Shown: positions 1 through 11,716, counted from the first letter of the stretch. The stretch is DNA of 64,000 bases from Talinum fruticosum (GCA_021018815.1 JAITYX010000088.1:1649501-1713500), one strand, 5' to 3'. The notes: generated by a model from the sequence alone, not told the origin. Numbers and translations: made by a program.

Positions 1-747
1 CATTGCAGATTTCCGGTTTGGAAACAGACAACCCCGAAATAGTGTCCGGGCCTTGGTCGAAGCGGAAAAAGCCTTATCTCGCTGGTGATTTGACGTTTTG
101 AAGTTGCTTACTTTTATAATTGAAAAATAGGATAGCCTCGTTTGAATAACCTACAAAAGTAAATCAATTTGGTTCGCAAAGTATAAAATACTTTGGTCCA
201 AGATTAGACACGGATGATAAATTAATTAAGATAATTAAGTGCATAATTATATCGAGTCGGAAAAGGAATGGAATTTTCCGAGTTTAATATCCATGAGACT
301 CAAAATCCATTTGAGTTAGTCTCAAAGAAAATCAAGTCAAATAAAGAATGACAGAGTAGACAGACTTGATTTAAACAAAGCAAAATTCAAACAAAATATG
401 CTTACTTAGAAGAATGAATTATTAAGCTAATTCTTGGAACACGAAGTCGGATATGAGTTTATGAAAAATAGAACAAGTGTTTGAACATGCGATATATCCG
501 AGTGTTGTCCGAGTGACTCGTAACGAGTGTGTAGAAAGGCATGTAAGAATATGCTTTCGAGTCGGTCGAAGCGGATGAAAAGCGAATACAATAGATTCAC
601 CGACACTCGTAAAAGATGCTATATCACTCGGAAAAGTTTCTAAGGCACATAGAATGACTTGAAATCTAAACCTTATGAGAGCTGAAGCCATATGCCCGAT
701 TCTTTGATAGAACTCAGAATGATGTACATGTAAAGTCCGAGTCTTCA
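1..747 (-). repeat. copia LTR, partial (3' LTR of E1)
   Basis: This is the first-transcribed part of a long terminal repeat, read on the minus strand, and it is cut by the window start. The terminus is TGAAGACTCGGAC (minus strand, ending at 747), directly next to a polypurine tract. The same sequence recurs at 7796-9398, 17192-18798, 21470-23032, 24534-25968, 39336-40916 and 57974-59507. By eye this copy is closest to the solo LTR at 57974-59507; they share a stretch around 460-530 that is altered in the others. Confidence 0.85.
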
Positions 748-761
748 ATCTACCCCTTTTT
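748..761 (-). promoter_or_regulatory. polypurine tract of E1
   Basis: Minus-strand AAAAAGGGGTAGAT abuts the LTR terminus TGAAGACTC. It corresponds to AAAAAGGGGAGAT in E3 (21457-21469) and AAAAGGGGAGAT in E2 (9399-9410). It is the expected plus-strand priming site for reverse transcription, with one interrupting T here. Confidence 0.8.
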
Positions 762-1249
762 GATGAAAGGCATTCCATACTTAGACAAAACTTTGTTAGT
801 GATATAGATCCGGTTTTGTCAATCTTGCTCGGAAAATAAGTCAGTAAGACGTGATAAAATGAAGTTCTATTAGAGCACATTTATCTATTAGAGCAACTAA
901 GTTGAGATCGAGCAAGAAAAATATCGATAAACACATCAACGATTGGACGCCGATAGCAGGATTAATAATGAAATGCATTTATTTATTAAAGAAAAGAAAA
1001 TAAATGAGTATCACGAGTAATGACATATATAGTTGACATGTTGAGCAAGAAATGGAAACTCGTAAATAATAAACTTTGAAACAATTGCTTTAAGCACGAA
1101 ACTCGAAATTATTAATGAAATGTATTACTTCATTAAAGAAAAGATAAGTACATAAGAGAGGGTGAGAGAAACTCCCCTAAACAAGACAACAAATTTTTCA
1201 ACTATTCTCCCCTTGCCTTTCAAAGAAAAACAAAAAGAGGAAGAATGTA
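762..1249 (-). other. E1 3' untranslated internal region
   Basis: Non-coding stretch between the env-like gene and the polypurine tract. It holds two further purine tracts near 1168-1225 (minus strand AGGGGAG and GGCAAGGGGAGAA). Both recur at the same place in E2 (about 9650-9710) and E3 (about 20975-21030). No gene is visible. Confidence 0.6.
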
Positions 1250-2885
1250 TCAAGTAGATACAGATTTGATGTTTGGAAAAAAAGAAACAAAACATGAAAA
1301 ACGAGAAAAGAAAACTAAGAGGGAGGAGATGGAGCGATCTGAATGGAAGATGAAGGGCGAGTAGTATGCCCGCGCCGATGAGATCTTGAAGATGTAGTTA
1401 AGCTCGGCGGTGGCAGCACTCGGGATCTCTAGCATCGGCTCGCTCCGAGTGGTTGACCCGGAACGAGGTTGTCCGGAGGCTCGTCCTCCCGGAACTCGAC
1501 TCGCTGGAGGTGTGTGCTCGAGCCGACCAGCTGCTGACCGACCATGGTCGGCAGGATCGTCCGACCCATGTGGACTTAATCCGAGCCGATCATCTCCGGT
1601 TGAGGTTCCGGAGCACTTGGACCCTCTCGCTGCTGCTCGCTCCTTATTCTTCTTCTTTCTCCCCTACCTCGGATGGACCTGCCTCACCCACATGTGCCTC
1701 TTCTTCTCCTTCTTCCGCTTCTTCTTCCTCTTTTGAGGAAGATTTGGCTAGACTCGAGGATTCCTCGAAGTGCCCGAGTTGACAGGATCCCGAGCCGCCT
1801 TGGATCGCTTCTCCTGAAGGAGCTCGATCAGCTCCCTCCGCTCCTTAACCAGTGGCCTTCATCTTAAGGAGCACATCCTCGCCGCTTTCGGATCCGAGAT
1901 TGGGTCATGTTTTCGGTTAATGGTCATAGATCGAAGGACAATCTTGAATGACCGGAGGATGTCCTTGAACTCGACTGATATCGAGGAGATCTTGTCCATG
2001 ATAGTAGTGGACAAGGCGGAAGAGATGATATGAGAAACACCCGAGGTGGAGGAGGTAGAGACAGAGGGGACCGAGTCCGAGTCCGAGGCAGAGAAGGTGG
2101 TCTCGGTTCGAGCTATGGACCCGGACACCCGGTTGGGTTTCCGGTATCCATACCCAAGAAGTTCCTTTTTGCCAACTACTATTGCGGGACTTTGAATTGT
2201 TTAAAGATGAGAGTGAGAAGAGCCCCGAAAGGAAAAGGGGTTGTCTTCTTGTTCCGAGTCCGAGTTAGCACAGCTGCCATTTGCTCGACTATTGCGGGAA
2301 AGAGGTCTACTTCGTAGCCCTCTAGAATATCGAACGAGCTTTGAGATGCTTGGAGTTTAGGTTCTCCTTGCTAGAATGCTGTGAGAAGAAGGTTCTCATC
2401 GAGAAGAAACACGGAAGATGAGCTTCGATTTTAGTTGGGTCATAGAGAAGTTTTTGCGTGACCTGTGGAATTCATTAACGTACTTCTCAAAGAAGTCGTC
2501 AGCAACCTCATTGAAAAGTATGGGGTTGTTGTTCAAGAAAAGAGAAGATACTTTGAAAAGACAGGTGGAGGAGGGAAGTATTGATGCGAACGGTGATGTC
2601 TTGAATTCCGGAGGTGAGGATATCCTCGGAGCTAGAAAGATTTGAGTAGAACTCGGAGACGAGTTCCGGGTAGATGAAATCATTGAAACAGAGGAAATTG
2701 TAAACCCCTGTGGACTTAATGTGAGGCAACCACGAAAATTTTGTGGTTGGAAAGAATTTATCATCCAACGTGAGATGCTTGGGTGACAAGAGGTTTGGAA
2801 GGATTGGAGGCGCTTTCCTGGCTTTTGTGTGAGGTTTCTTGGTGGCGAAACCAAGAAAATCGAGGTGGGAACCTCTTTTCGGCAT
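1250..2885 (-). pseudogene. env-like ORF of copia element E1 (broken)
   Basis: This is the extra gene downstream of pol that marks SIRE/Maximus-type copia elements; its function is unknown and the name env-like is conventional. The start MPKRGSHLDFLG (minus strand from 2885) is shared with E2 and E3. Visible blocks in order are LTLDDKFFPTTKFSWLPHI, then VYNFLCFNDFIYPELVSEFY, then a PFGALL block before 2030, then a coiled region rich in K/E/S, and a low-complexity tail. Frame changes occur near 2510 and 2396, with several more after that. The middle blocks resemble a plant transposon-associated protein domain found in env-like proteins of legumes. It lies about 265 bp downstream of a TATA box (3147-3159). 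Confidence 0.75.
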
Positions 2886-3146
2886 GTTTGTTGTTGAAAA
2901 GAGAGGAAGGAGATGAACTTTTGAGAGAGAGAGGAAGAAAGAGAGAGAGAAAGCTCGAGGAGAGTGAAAAAGAAAAGAGTAGAAGAAGAGAGAGAGCTGA
3001 GAGTAACAGAGCTTACTTGAGATGTTCTTCACTAAGCTTGAGATCAGCTGAGCGTTGCTTTGATCAAAGAGAGCTTGTTCACGAAGATTTAATTGTGAGA
3101 GTGAAAGTAATCGAAGAGTAAAGTAGCGAAATGAAGGAAAATAAGC

Positions 3147-3159
3147 GCTATTTATAGAG
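3147..3159 (-). promoter_or_regulatory. TATA box upstream of E1 env-like gene
   Basis: Minus-strand CTATAAATAGCGC lies in the spacer between pol and the env-like start, 265 bp before the ATG. The same box stands at matching positions in E2 and E3. A CT-rich, 5'UTR-like tract follows. Promoter function is inferred. Confidence 0.6.
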
Positions 3160-3550
3160 AAGTAAGCGTCCTTCACGTATCCGTTCGACTCAGCTCTTCG
3201 ATAGTCACTTCGACCGGTGTGACTGTTCTCTTCTCTAACGGTTAGAATTCCAGCAGTTGTCTCCCAACAGCTAGTTGTCTTATCACAGCGCGAGAGAGAG
3301 AGAGAAAAAGAAAGATTTTTAAAATAAATTCTGAAATTCTCCACTTGTCTAGAGATGATTTCGAAGTTTGAAGTCCATTTTTCTCAAAATCTGAGTCTAA
3401 CTTAGCTAAGTTTCCGAGTGACTCGAAACCGTAAACAAATAATAACTCTTAGCTCAGTATCACTGGTTCAATTGAACTAATAACTTATTAAAGAAAGTAA
3501 GCACACAACACATAATCATGCAGAGAATTTTCACACGTAGAAGCACATAA
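3160..3550 (-). other. E1 spacer between pol and env-like gene
   Basis: Non-coding spacer of about 390 bp, conserved with E2 (11731-12135) and with E3 (7593-7795 plus 18804-18980). It contains a GA-rich simple repeat at about 3289-3307. The E2 insertion point in E3 falls in the equivalent of 3350-3356. Confidence 0.6.
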
Positions 3551-6500
3551 TTATGCGTTTAACATACCAAGCTCATTCCTAATAAAGAAAACTCGATCCT
3601 CACTAAGTGGCTTAGTAAAGATATCAGCTAATTGAAGATTGGTAGGAATGAATTCAAGTTCAATATCACCTTTCTCATAATGGTCTCTTAAGAAATGATA
3701 CCCGACCTCAATATGTTTTGTCTTTGAGTGTTGAACTGGATTCTTGGTGATGCTGATCGCACTCGATTATCACACTTGATTGGAATTAATTTGAATATAA
3801 GTTCAAGATCTCTAAAGTGTTGCTTTATCCATAAGACCTCAGCACAGCATGCCTCAATTGCGATATACTCGACTTCGGCAGTTGATAGAGTTACTGAGTT
3901 TTGCTTCTTTAAGTGCCAAGATATCGTGGATTGACCTGAAACCGGCAGTGCTCCCGAGGTGCTCTTCCTATCAACTTTGTACCCTGCATAACCAGCACCC
4001 GAGTATCCAAGTGAGAGTTAGTTCCGAGTCTCCGGAGTACCATAGACCTAAATTTTGAGTCCTCGCAAGATATCTCGAATATTCTCTTCACCGTAGTGAG
4101 ATGTGATTCTTTAGGATTAGCTTGAAATATTGCACAGAGGAAGACACTAAACATTATGTCCGGCCTACTGGAAGTAAGATATAACAAAGATCCAATCATA
4201 CCTCAATAGAGTTTCGATCTACCGCTTTACCTTTTTCGTCCGAGTCCAATTTTATGCTCGCTACTCATGGGGGTTGCTGCATGCTTTGCATCTTGAAGTT
4301 TGTACTTCTTTAGCAGCTCCTTGGTGTACTTTGATTGATGGACATATATTCCATCTATGTTTTTCTTGATTTGTAGGCCAAGGAAGAAATTGAGTTCTCC
4401 CATCATACTCATTTGAAATTCTCGTCTTATTAACTCGTAAAATTCTCGACATAGAATTTCATTAGTAGCTCCAAAAATTATGTCATCAACATATATCCGA
4501 GCAATCGAAAGTCTTTCCCCTTGGTTTTTATAAAGAGAGTCTTGTCAATCTGACCTCTCCTAAATCATTTTGAACCAAGAAATTGCTCGAGTCTTTCATA
4601 CCAAGCTTTATGAGCTTGTTTAAGACCATAGAGAGCTTTTTGCAGTTTGAAAACATGATTTGGAAATTCCGAGTTTTCAAATCCAGGGGTTGCTCAACAT
4701 ATACTTCCTCTTCAATAACACCATTGAGAAATGCACATTTTATATCCATTTGATACAATTTGATATTCATGCTAGATGCAAATGCCAATAAAATTCTAAT
4801 GGCTTCAATTCGCTACAGTGCAAAAGTTTCCCCATAATCAATCCCTTCTTCTTGATTGTAACCTTGAGCCACAAGTCTAGCCTTATTTCTGACTACCAAC
4901 CCACCTTCATCCAGTTTGTTCTTGAAAACCCATTTGGTTCCTATGACTGGGTGGTCGGAAGATCATTTGGTCGAGTCTAGACTTGGTTTCTTTTAAATTA
5001 ATTGAGTTCCTCTTGTATGGCCTCTACCCATTCAGGTTCATTAAGGGCCTCTAGTGTATTTCGGATTCGATTAATGATATGAATGCTGTGAATTCACATA
5101 GATTTTGAAGAGAGGAACGAGTTCTTACCCCACTGTTGATGTCGGATATGATGTTTTCTTAGAAGCATACTTGAAAGCCCTAGATGTTCTTTGGTTCACC
5201 AGATCTGTAGGTTGAATTGGTTGATCTACAAAAGTTTGTTGTGAGTGAGTTTGTTCATCAGATTGTCCTTTAACATCCTAAGTCTGGTTCTTGAGTTGTC
5301 TCATTCCGAGCTACTTCGTTCTAAGTGACTTCATTCCGAGTACCATGGATTTGATTCTCAATGAGCTCATTTTCATCACGATCATCATCTCTCGCTCGGC
5401 TTTAGGTGTTAGAATGATGACTCACTTGTTTTTTCCTGTTCAATCTCATCAAACACAACGTGGATGCTTTCTTCCACTTTGTTAGTTCTTTTATTGAAAA
5501 TGCGATAAGCTTTGCTATGAGATGAATAACCAAGAAAAATACCTTCGTCTGACCGAGCATCAAACTTGGTCGGGTGATCCTTACCATTGTTGTGAACAAA
5601 GAACTTACATCCAAAGCGTCCGAAGTATGAAATATTGGGTTTCTTCCATTTGTAGAGCTCGTATGGTGTTTTCTTCAGGATGGGTCCGATGAGGCATCTG
5701 TTCAAAGTGTAGTTAGTCTGTGTTGATCGCCTCGGCCCGTAAATAGTAGGGTAGATTGTGTTCAATCATCATAGTGCTTGCTATTTCTTCAAGAGTTATG
5801 TTCTTTCTCTCTACCACTCCATTTTGTTGAGGAGTTCTTGGTGCTGAGAAGTTGTGAGAGATGTCATTCTTATCACAAAACTCTGCAAACTACGAGTAGT
5901 CGAACTCCCTTCTATGGTCGGTTCAAATTCTCTGGATCTGAGTATGAGACTCAACTTGGATTTTCCTGCAGAGCTTGCTGAACTCTTTGAAGGCTTCATT
6001 TTTATGCTTAAGAAAACACACCCAGGCTGAACTCTTTGAAGGCTTCATTTTTATGCTTAAGAAAACACACCCGGGTAAATCGTGAGTAATCATCAACAAT
6101 AACAAGCACATATGATTTACCTCCAAGACTCTTGATAGGGATTTCACCGCATAAATCCATATGCAACATTTCAAGCACTTTGGATGTGGAAACAGTTTTC
6201 GAGAGATTTGAAAGATGATCCGACTTGTTTCCCTTTTTTGCATGCTTCACACATTTTATCTTTCTTAAATGCACAATTAGGCAATCCTCCGACTAAACCA
6301 TGGGATGCAAGTTTCTTAATGGTATGCATGCTAACATGACCTAGTCTACGATGCCATGCTCATGAATCATCATGAAGAGATGCTTTTAAACATGATAAGT
6401 TCGACTCGGGTAAGAAAGAGGAATAGTGTAAGTGTTACCCGATCTCTTACCCGAGAGCTTGATCTCTTTGGTAGCATCATTAGAAATATAACAATTGGTC

Positions 6501-6821
6501 CGAGTGAATCTTACCTCTTGACCTTTATCACATAGTTGAGAGATGCTTAGCAAGTTTTACTTTAACTCTTTGACAACGTATACTTGGGCTGACCAGATTG
6601 CTTCCTTTGCCAATCTTGCCAATCCCAATTATCTTGCCTTTGCTGTCATCCCCAAATGTGACTTTTCCTCCTTTGTAGTCCTCTAACTCATAAAAGAGTC
6701 TTGAATCTCCTAACATATGGCGTGAGCATCCACTGTCTAGGTACCAATGCCCTTTTGTTCTTTTCGAGTCACCTGCAAGTCGAAACAAACTAACCCTTCT
6801 CACTTCCTCTAACAAACCCAG
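3551..6821 (-). pseudogene. pol: copia pol of E1 (protease to RNase H, broken)
   Basis: Ty1/copia polyprotein remnant. Minus-strand order: protease with the active-site block YLDSGCSRHM (about 6725-6760), GAG-pre-integrase and integrase (about 5400-6300; C-terminal part includes KTPYELYKWKKPNISYFG and DEGIFLGYSSHSKAYRIF), reverse transcriptase (about 4200-5040; YQMDIKCAFLNG, MGELNFFLGLQI) and RNase H (3551-4200, ending RNELGMLNA). Protease-IN-RT order identifies copia. It is broken by many frame changes and by a 49-bp tandem duplication in integrase. The 5' end stops abruptly at about 6821, where E3 sequence in the opposite orientation begins, so gag is missing here. Confidence 0.9.
5977..6074 (-). 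repeat. 49-bp tandem duplication in E1 integrase
   Basis: Two adjacent near-identical 49-base units (5977-6025 and 6026-6074). They encode the integrase block FLKHKNEAFKEF twice. The length is not a multiple of three, so the duplication itself shifts the frame. E2 and E5 have one copy. Confidence 0.9.
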
Positions 6822-7592
6822 GAGTCGCTGAAGAAGTACAAACTTCAAGATGCAAAACATGCAGCAACCCCTATGACCAGCGACGATAAAATTGGACTCA
6901 AACAAAAAAGGTAAAGCGAGTAGATCAAAAACTTTATCGAGTATGATTATATCTCTGCTAATTCTTACTTCCTGTAGGCCGGACATAATGTTTAGTGTAT
7001 GTCCGTGTGCAAGATTTCAAGCTAATCCAAAAGAATCACATCTCACTGCGGTGAAGAGAATCTTCGAGATATCTTGCGGGGACTCGGAATCTAGGTCTAT
7101 GGTACTCAAGAGACTCGGAACCGACTCTTACTTGGATACTCGGATGCTGACTATGCTGAATACAAAGTTGATAGAAAAAGCACCTCAGGAGCCTACCGGT
7201 TTCGGGTCAATCCCTTATATCATGGCACTCAAAGAAGCGGAACTCGGTAGCACTATCAACGAGTTGAAGCTAAGTACATTGCAGTTGGAGCATGCCGTGC
7301 TCGGATTTTATGGATCAAGCAACACTTGAGAGATCTTAGACTTACATTCAAATCAATTCCAATCAAGTGTGACAATCAAAGTGCAATCAACATCACTAAG
7401 AATCCAGTTCAACACTAAAAGACAAAGCATATTGAGGTCGGGTAACATTTTCTAAGAGACCATTATGAGAAAGGTCATAATGAACTTGATTTCATTCCTA
7501 CCAAACTTCAATTAGCTAATATCTTTACTAAGCCACTTAGTGAGGATCGGTTTTGCTTTATTAGGAATGAGCTTGACATGATTAATGTATAA
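6822..7592 (+). pseudogene. pol: copia RT C-terminus and RNase H of E3
   Basis: Plus-strand remnant starting in the RT thumb (KKYKLQDAKHAATPM) and running through the RNase H region (SRPDIMF-like block, ANPKESHLTAVKRIF, then a connection and DYAEYKVD-like block) to the pol C-terminus RNELDMINV with stop at 7590-7592. It has several frame changes, including the inserted base in TTCGAGATATCTT (7062-7074) that all copies share. The left end abuts E1 in head-to-head orientation with a GG overlap at 6821-6822. There is no LTR border there, so this junction is a deletion or rearrangement point. Confidence 0.88.
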
Positions 7593-7790
7593 TTATGTGC
7601 TTTTACGAATGGAATTACTTTACATGATTATGTGTTAAATGTCTCGTTTTTATGCTTTAATAACAATTAGTTCAGTTGACCTAGTGATACTTGAGCTATG
7701 AGTTATTACTTGTTTGCGGTTTCGAGTCACTTATAAACGTTACGAGTCGAGCCGAGATTTTGAGAAAAATGGACATCAAACTTCGAAATC

Positions 7791-7795
7791 ATCTC
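7791..7795. repeat. target site duplication ATCTC (left) of E2
   Basis: ATCTC immediately precedes the E2 3' LTR and is repeated exactly at 18799-18803 after its 5' LTR. Five bases is the usual duplication length for copia integration. Confidence 0.93.
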
Positions 7796-9398
7796 CGAAG
7801 GTTTGCTCGGGGAGAGACTAAATCACCCTAGAGAGGGGTGAATAGGGTGGTGGAAGATTTTTGAAAATCAAACACTTTTGATCAAGGTGTATACAGAGGC
7901 GGATTCCGAGTCCGAAATGGGGTCGAAAAGTATCTACTCGGAATTGCGGTAAAGAGTAACTTAGCGAGATAAATCTAAAACTTTGACCCTGTCCGAGTCT
8001 AGAATGTACTCGAAAGTGAAAACACGAAAGTACGTGGAAACCCTCATGGGGTAGAAAACCACGGACCGTGCTAATCCAAGCACGAAGTCAAATCCACTAT
8101 TTTGAGTCCACAAAATACCGTAGACTGACCGAACCCGAGTTGCTCCCTTATACAACTCTTTACAAATTTTTCCTAGACTCGAAATTCCCTTATCCGATCT
8201 AGTACTTCCTACCGAGATAACCCTTACAGCTAGGGACAACCGAGCTGAGTTAACCCTTACAGCTCGGTCAAGGGACCTTACTTAGACGAGTAAGAAAGAG
8301 AGTGTTCGTAACTAAGTACAAGACCTTACAACTCGGAATATAATGAGTTATAGAGTGGGAGTTGTAAGTAGAAGATTGAGAATGAATACAAAGACTTTGC
8401 TCAAGTATATGTATTAACAATAGGTTCGGCAATCTTCAAGTCTTGAGAGTTGGCTTCTATTTATAGATGACCAAGCAGCATAGCCGTTGAGTCCATCTTC
8501 CGACCGAGGGTCCTTTGTGACCGTTGTTAAGAACTTTCCGAGTCACTCGGAAAGTATCCGTTGAGATATGAACGGTTGGACAACGGTTCCTAACTCCTTT
8601 GGAAGTCCCAAAACCACTTACGGTGTCTTGAAAGATAAGGTGGAAACCACCGTTAAGCTTGGCGTTTCGGTTTTCCAGATTTGGAAACGAGATAGCCTCG
8701 ACACAATCTTTTTGGGCTAGGTCGGAGAATGGGAAAAGCCATGTCTGCCGATGATTTGACGTTTTGAAGCTAGGTTACTTTTGTATTTCAAAAAGTGTAT
8801 CCTCGTTTGAATCACCTACAAAAGTAAATCAAATTGGTTCTCAAAGTAAAAATACTTTGGTCCAAGATTACACATAGATAATAATATAATTAAGATAATT
8901 AATTGACTAATTATCCGAGTTAGAAAAAGAATGGAATTTTCCGAGTCTAATATCCATGAAACTCAAAATTCCATCCGAGTTAGTCTAAGCGAGAATCAAG
9001 TTACATAGAGAACATCGAGTGAAATAAACTTGATCTAGACTAAGCGTGGTTCGGACTAGAAGTGCTGACTATAATAGAATAGAACACTTTAATATGAAGT
9101 CGGACCTGAGTGCGGTTATGCGAATACTAGTCAATTGAACATGCGATAATCCTAAGTGATGAGAGACTCGGAAGCTGGGTGTACGATAGTAAGTTCGGAT
9201 ATGTTTTCGAGTCTCACAGAGACAAGTAGGAATACATGAAATAAATGCTATATCACTTAGAGGAAATACTTATATCACTCAGAAAAGTTTCTAAGGTACG
9301 AGAGAATGACTTGGAATCAAAACTCTATAAGTGAGAAAACCTTATACCCGATTCCTATGGTAGAACTCGAAATATGCGGAGTACGATCCGAGTCTTCA
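7796..9398 (-). repeat. 3' LTR of E2
   Basis: 1603-bp LTR, minus orientation, ending GAGTCTTCA on the plus strand at 9398. It contains a TATA box (minus CTATAAATAGAAG, about 8455-8467) followed by the expected transcription start region. Differences from the 5' LTR include TG/CG exchanges and length changes at C-A-G sites, for example CACGAAAG here versus CACAGAAAG near 17430. Confidence 0.92.
8455..8467 (-). promoter_or_regulatory. LTR TATA box (E2 3' LTR)
   Basis: Minus-strand CTATAAATAGAAG. The same box is at 17853-17866 (5' LTR), 39990-40003 and 58550-58563, with variants at 25093-25108 and, on the plus strand, 22441-22455. It is the likely core promoter of the family. Confidence 0.7.
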
Positions 9399-9410
9399 AT
9401 CTCCCCTTTT
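9399..9410 (-). promoter_or_regulatory. polypurine tract of E2
   Basis: Minus-strand AAAAGGGGAGAT directly abuts the 3' LTR start TGAAGACTC. Confidence 0.85.
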
Positions 9411-9858
9411 GATGAAAGGCATTCCATACTTAGACAGAAACTTTGTTAGTGATATAGATCTGTTTTTGTATACTTGCGTAGAAAATAAGACAAGTAAAGC
9501 AAGCTTAAAGTATCGGATCATAAAGGATATATACTCAGCAATGAAATAATGCTAACTCGAAATGGTTGCAATAAACAATAAACGCAGAGAATCGAAGAGA
9601 ATGCAATAATTCATTGAAGTTAAAGAAAGTACACACAGAGATAGGGATGGAGAAACTCCCCTAAACAAGACAACAAATTTTTCTATCTATATTCTCCCCT
9701 TGCCTTTCAGCAGAAAACACAAAAAAAAAAAAATGGGAAGAATACAAGCAAGTAGTACATATTTGATGTCCGGACAAAAAGATAAGTAAAAGAAAATAGA
9801 ATTCCAGGAGGAAGAAGAATCAGGCAGACTTTGGAATTGTGACACGAGTGCATGGTGT
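9411..9858 (-). other. E2 3' untranslated internal region
   Basis: Non-coding stretch with the two conserved extra purine tracts (about 9650-9710) and an A-run near 9718-9733. No gene is visible. Confidence 0.6.
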
Positions 9859-11479
9859 CTACCTAAGAAGGAGAGGGGTTGTTTGAGTGGAAGAGGAAGG
9901 GCGAGAGGTACGCCGGCGCTGGTAGGATCTTGACGATGTGCTTGAGCGCGGCGGAGGAGGACAGTGGATTGCCGTCAAGGGCTTAGCTCCGAGTGGCCGA
10001 CCTAGAACAAGAGGATCCAGCGGTTCCTCTCTGTGGACCTCGGTAGGCTGGAGGGTCCGCTCGGCTCGACCCACTCGTAGTTGTTTCTTGTGGAGCTAGG
10101 TCTTCGACCCACTCGGACCGCTGTCCGAGCCGTGTACTTCCAGTTGAGCTGTAGGAGCAGCTTTACCCTCGGTTGTCCCTCCTTCTTCTTTGTGTTGCTC
10201 CCCTTACCTAGGAGGACCTGCCTCGGCCGCAGGCTCCTCGGCTTCGCTTCTTCCCGGTCGTCTTCTCCGTCCTCCCCGCTATCCGAGGAAGAGGTCTTGG
10301 CCGGGCTCGAGGACGCTTCGGATGAGTCCGAGTCGCCATGGTCTCGAGCTGCCTTGGACCTTCTCTCCTGGAGGAGCTCGATCAGCTCCTTCGGCTCCTT
10401 CACCGAGCCTTCATCTCAAGGAGCACTTCTTGCTGCTCTCGGATCCGAGATTAGGCCTTTTTGGTTGATGGCCATAGATCGATAGACAGTCTTGAATGAC
10501 TGGAGCATGTCCTTGAATTCCGAGGACACGGAGTTGATTTTGTCCAAGAAAGCGGAGGATAAAATGGAGGAGAGAGACTTAGAGACACATGAGGTGGAAG
10601 CACCACCAGGTGGGGCAGGGAGAGAGAGAGGGGCTTCTTTTCGAATCCGAGGTGAAGAAGGTGGCCTCGGCTCGAGCTGTGAACCCGGATACTGGGTTGA
10701 GTTTCCTGGTACCGTACCCTTGAAGTTCCTTTTTGCCGACAATAACAGCGACCTCGAAACAGCGTTTGGATCCGAGGGAGAGGAACTTTGAATTGATTAA
10801 ATACAAGGGTGAGAAGAGCACCAAAGGGAAGACGGGTGTTCTTCTTATTTTGAAGTTGAGCTGGTATAGTTGCCATCCGCCTAATGATGGAGGGGAAGAG
10901 GTCTACTTCGTAGCCTTCAAGAATGTCAAAAAGAGCTTTTAAATGCTTGGAGTTGGGGTTCTCCTTGTTGGAATGCTCGAGAGAAGAAGGTTCTCATCAG
11001 CAGGAAGCACGTAAGACGTGCTTCGACTTGAGCTGAGTGACCGAAAAATTTTTCTATGACTTAGGGAACTCTTTTGCGTATTTTTCAAAGAAGTCGTCGG
11101 CGACTTCGATGAAGGGAATGGGGTTGCTGTTTAAGAAAAGAGAGGATACCTTGAACAAGCGGTGGAGGAGAGAGGTGTTGATACTGAACGGTAACGTTCG
11201 AACTCCGGAGGTTATGACAACCTCGAGCTTGTCGGATGAGTGTAAAACTCGGAGACGAGTTCAGGATAAATGAACTCGCTGAAACAAAGAAAACTATAAA
11301 CACCTGGTGGTTTGGATGTGTGGCAACCACGAGAATTTTGTGGTTGGAAAGAACTTGTCGTCCAAGCATAAGATGTCGGGTGACAACGAGTTTAGAGGAA
11401 GAAGAGCCTTCTTGGCTTTTGTGCGTGGCTTCTTCGAGGAAGAGCCAAGAAAGTCGGGATGATTACCTCTCTTAGGCAT
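9859..11479 (-). pseudogene. env-like ORF of copia element E2 (broken)
   Basis: Extra gene downstream of pol; function unknown. It starts MPKRGNHPDFLG (minus from 11479), followed by LCLDDKFFPTTKFSWLPHI. Further blocks include LPFGALLTLVFNQFKVPLP near 10800. A C-terminal region around 10080-10400 is rich in S, D, E and K (ELIELLQERRSKAARDHGD, then acidic repeats). Several frame changes split it. The start was chosen because all three copies share the MPKRG or MPKEV start and the distance to the TATA box. It lies 245 bp after the box at 11717-11730. Confidence 0.75.
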
Positions 11480-11716
11480 TTTGAAGGAGAAAAGAGAGAA
11501 GTGAAACTTTGAGAGAGAGTAGAAGAGAGTAGGTTAACAAGAGTGAAAGAAAAAGAGTAGAAGAAAGAGTTGAGAGCAGTCGAGCTTACTTGAGATGAGC
11601 TTCACGTCGCTTGAAAATGTCCAGAGATCACCGTAGACATAGAGAGCTTGCGAGAGAAGTTATGCTTTCGAGGGAGAGAGTAAATGAAATGTAAAGTAAC
11701 GAGACGAAGGCAAATA

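Noticed and set aside
422..880. Minus-strand 152-residue frame in the LTR
   Set aside because: It lies across the LTR end and polypurine tract and is not conserved in the other LTRs.
1410..1867. Plus-strand reading frames rich in L, S and P
   Set aside because: They are shadows of the minus-strand env-like low-complexity tail; no family blocks appear on the plus strand. The same applies to plus frames at 10081-10485.
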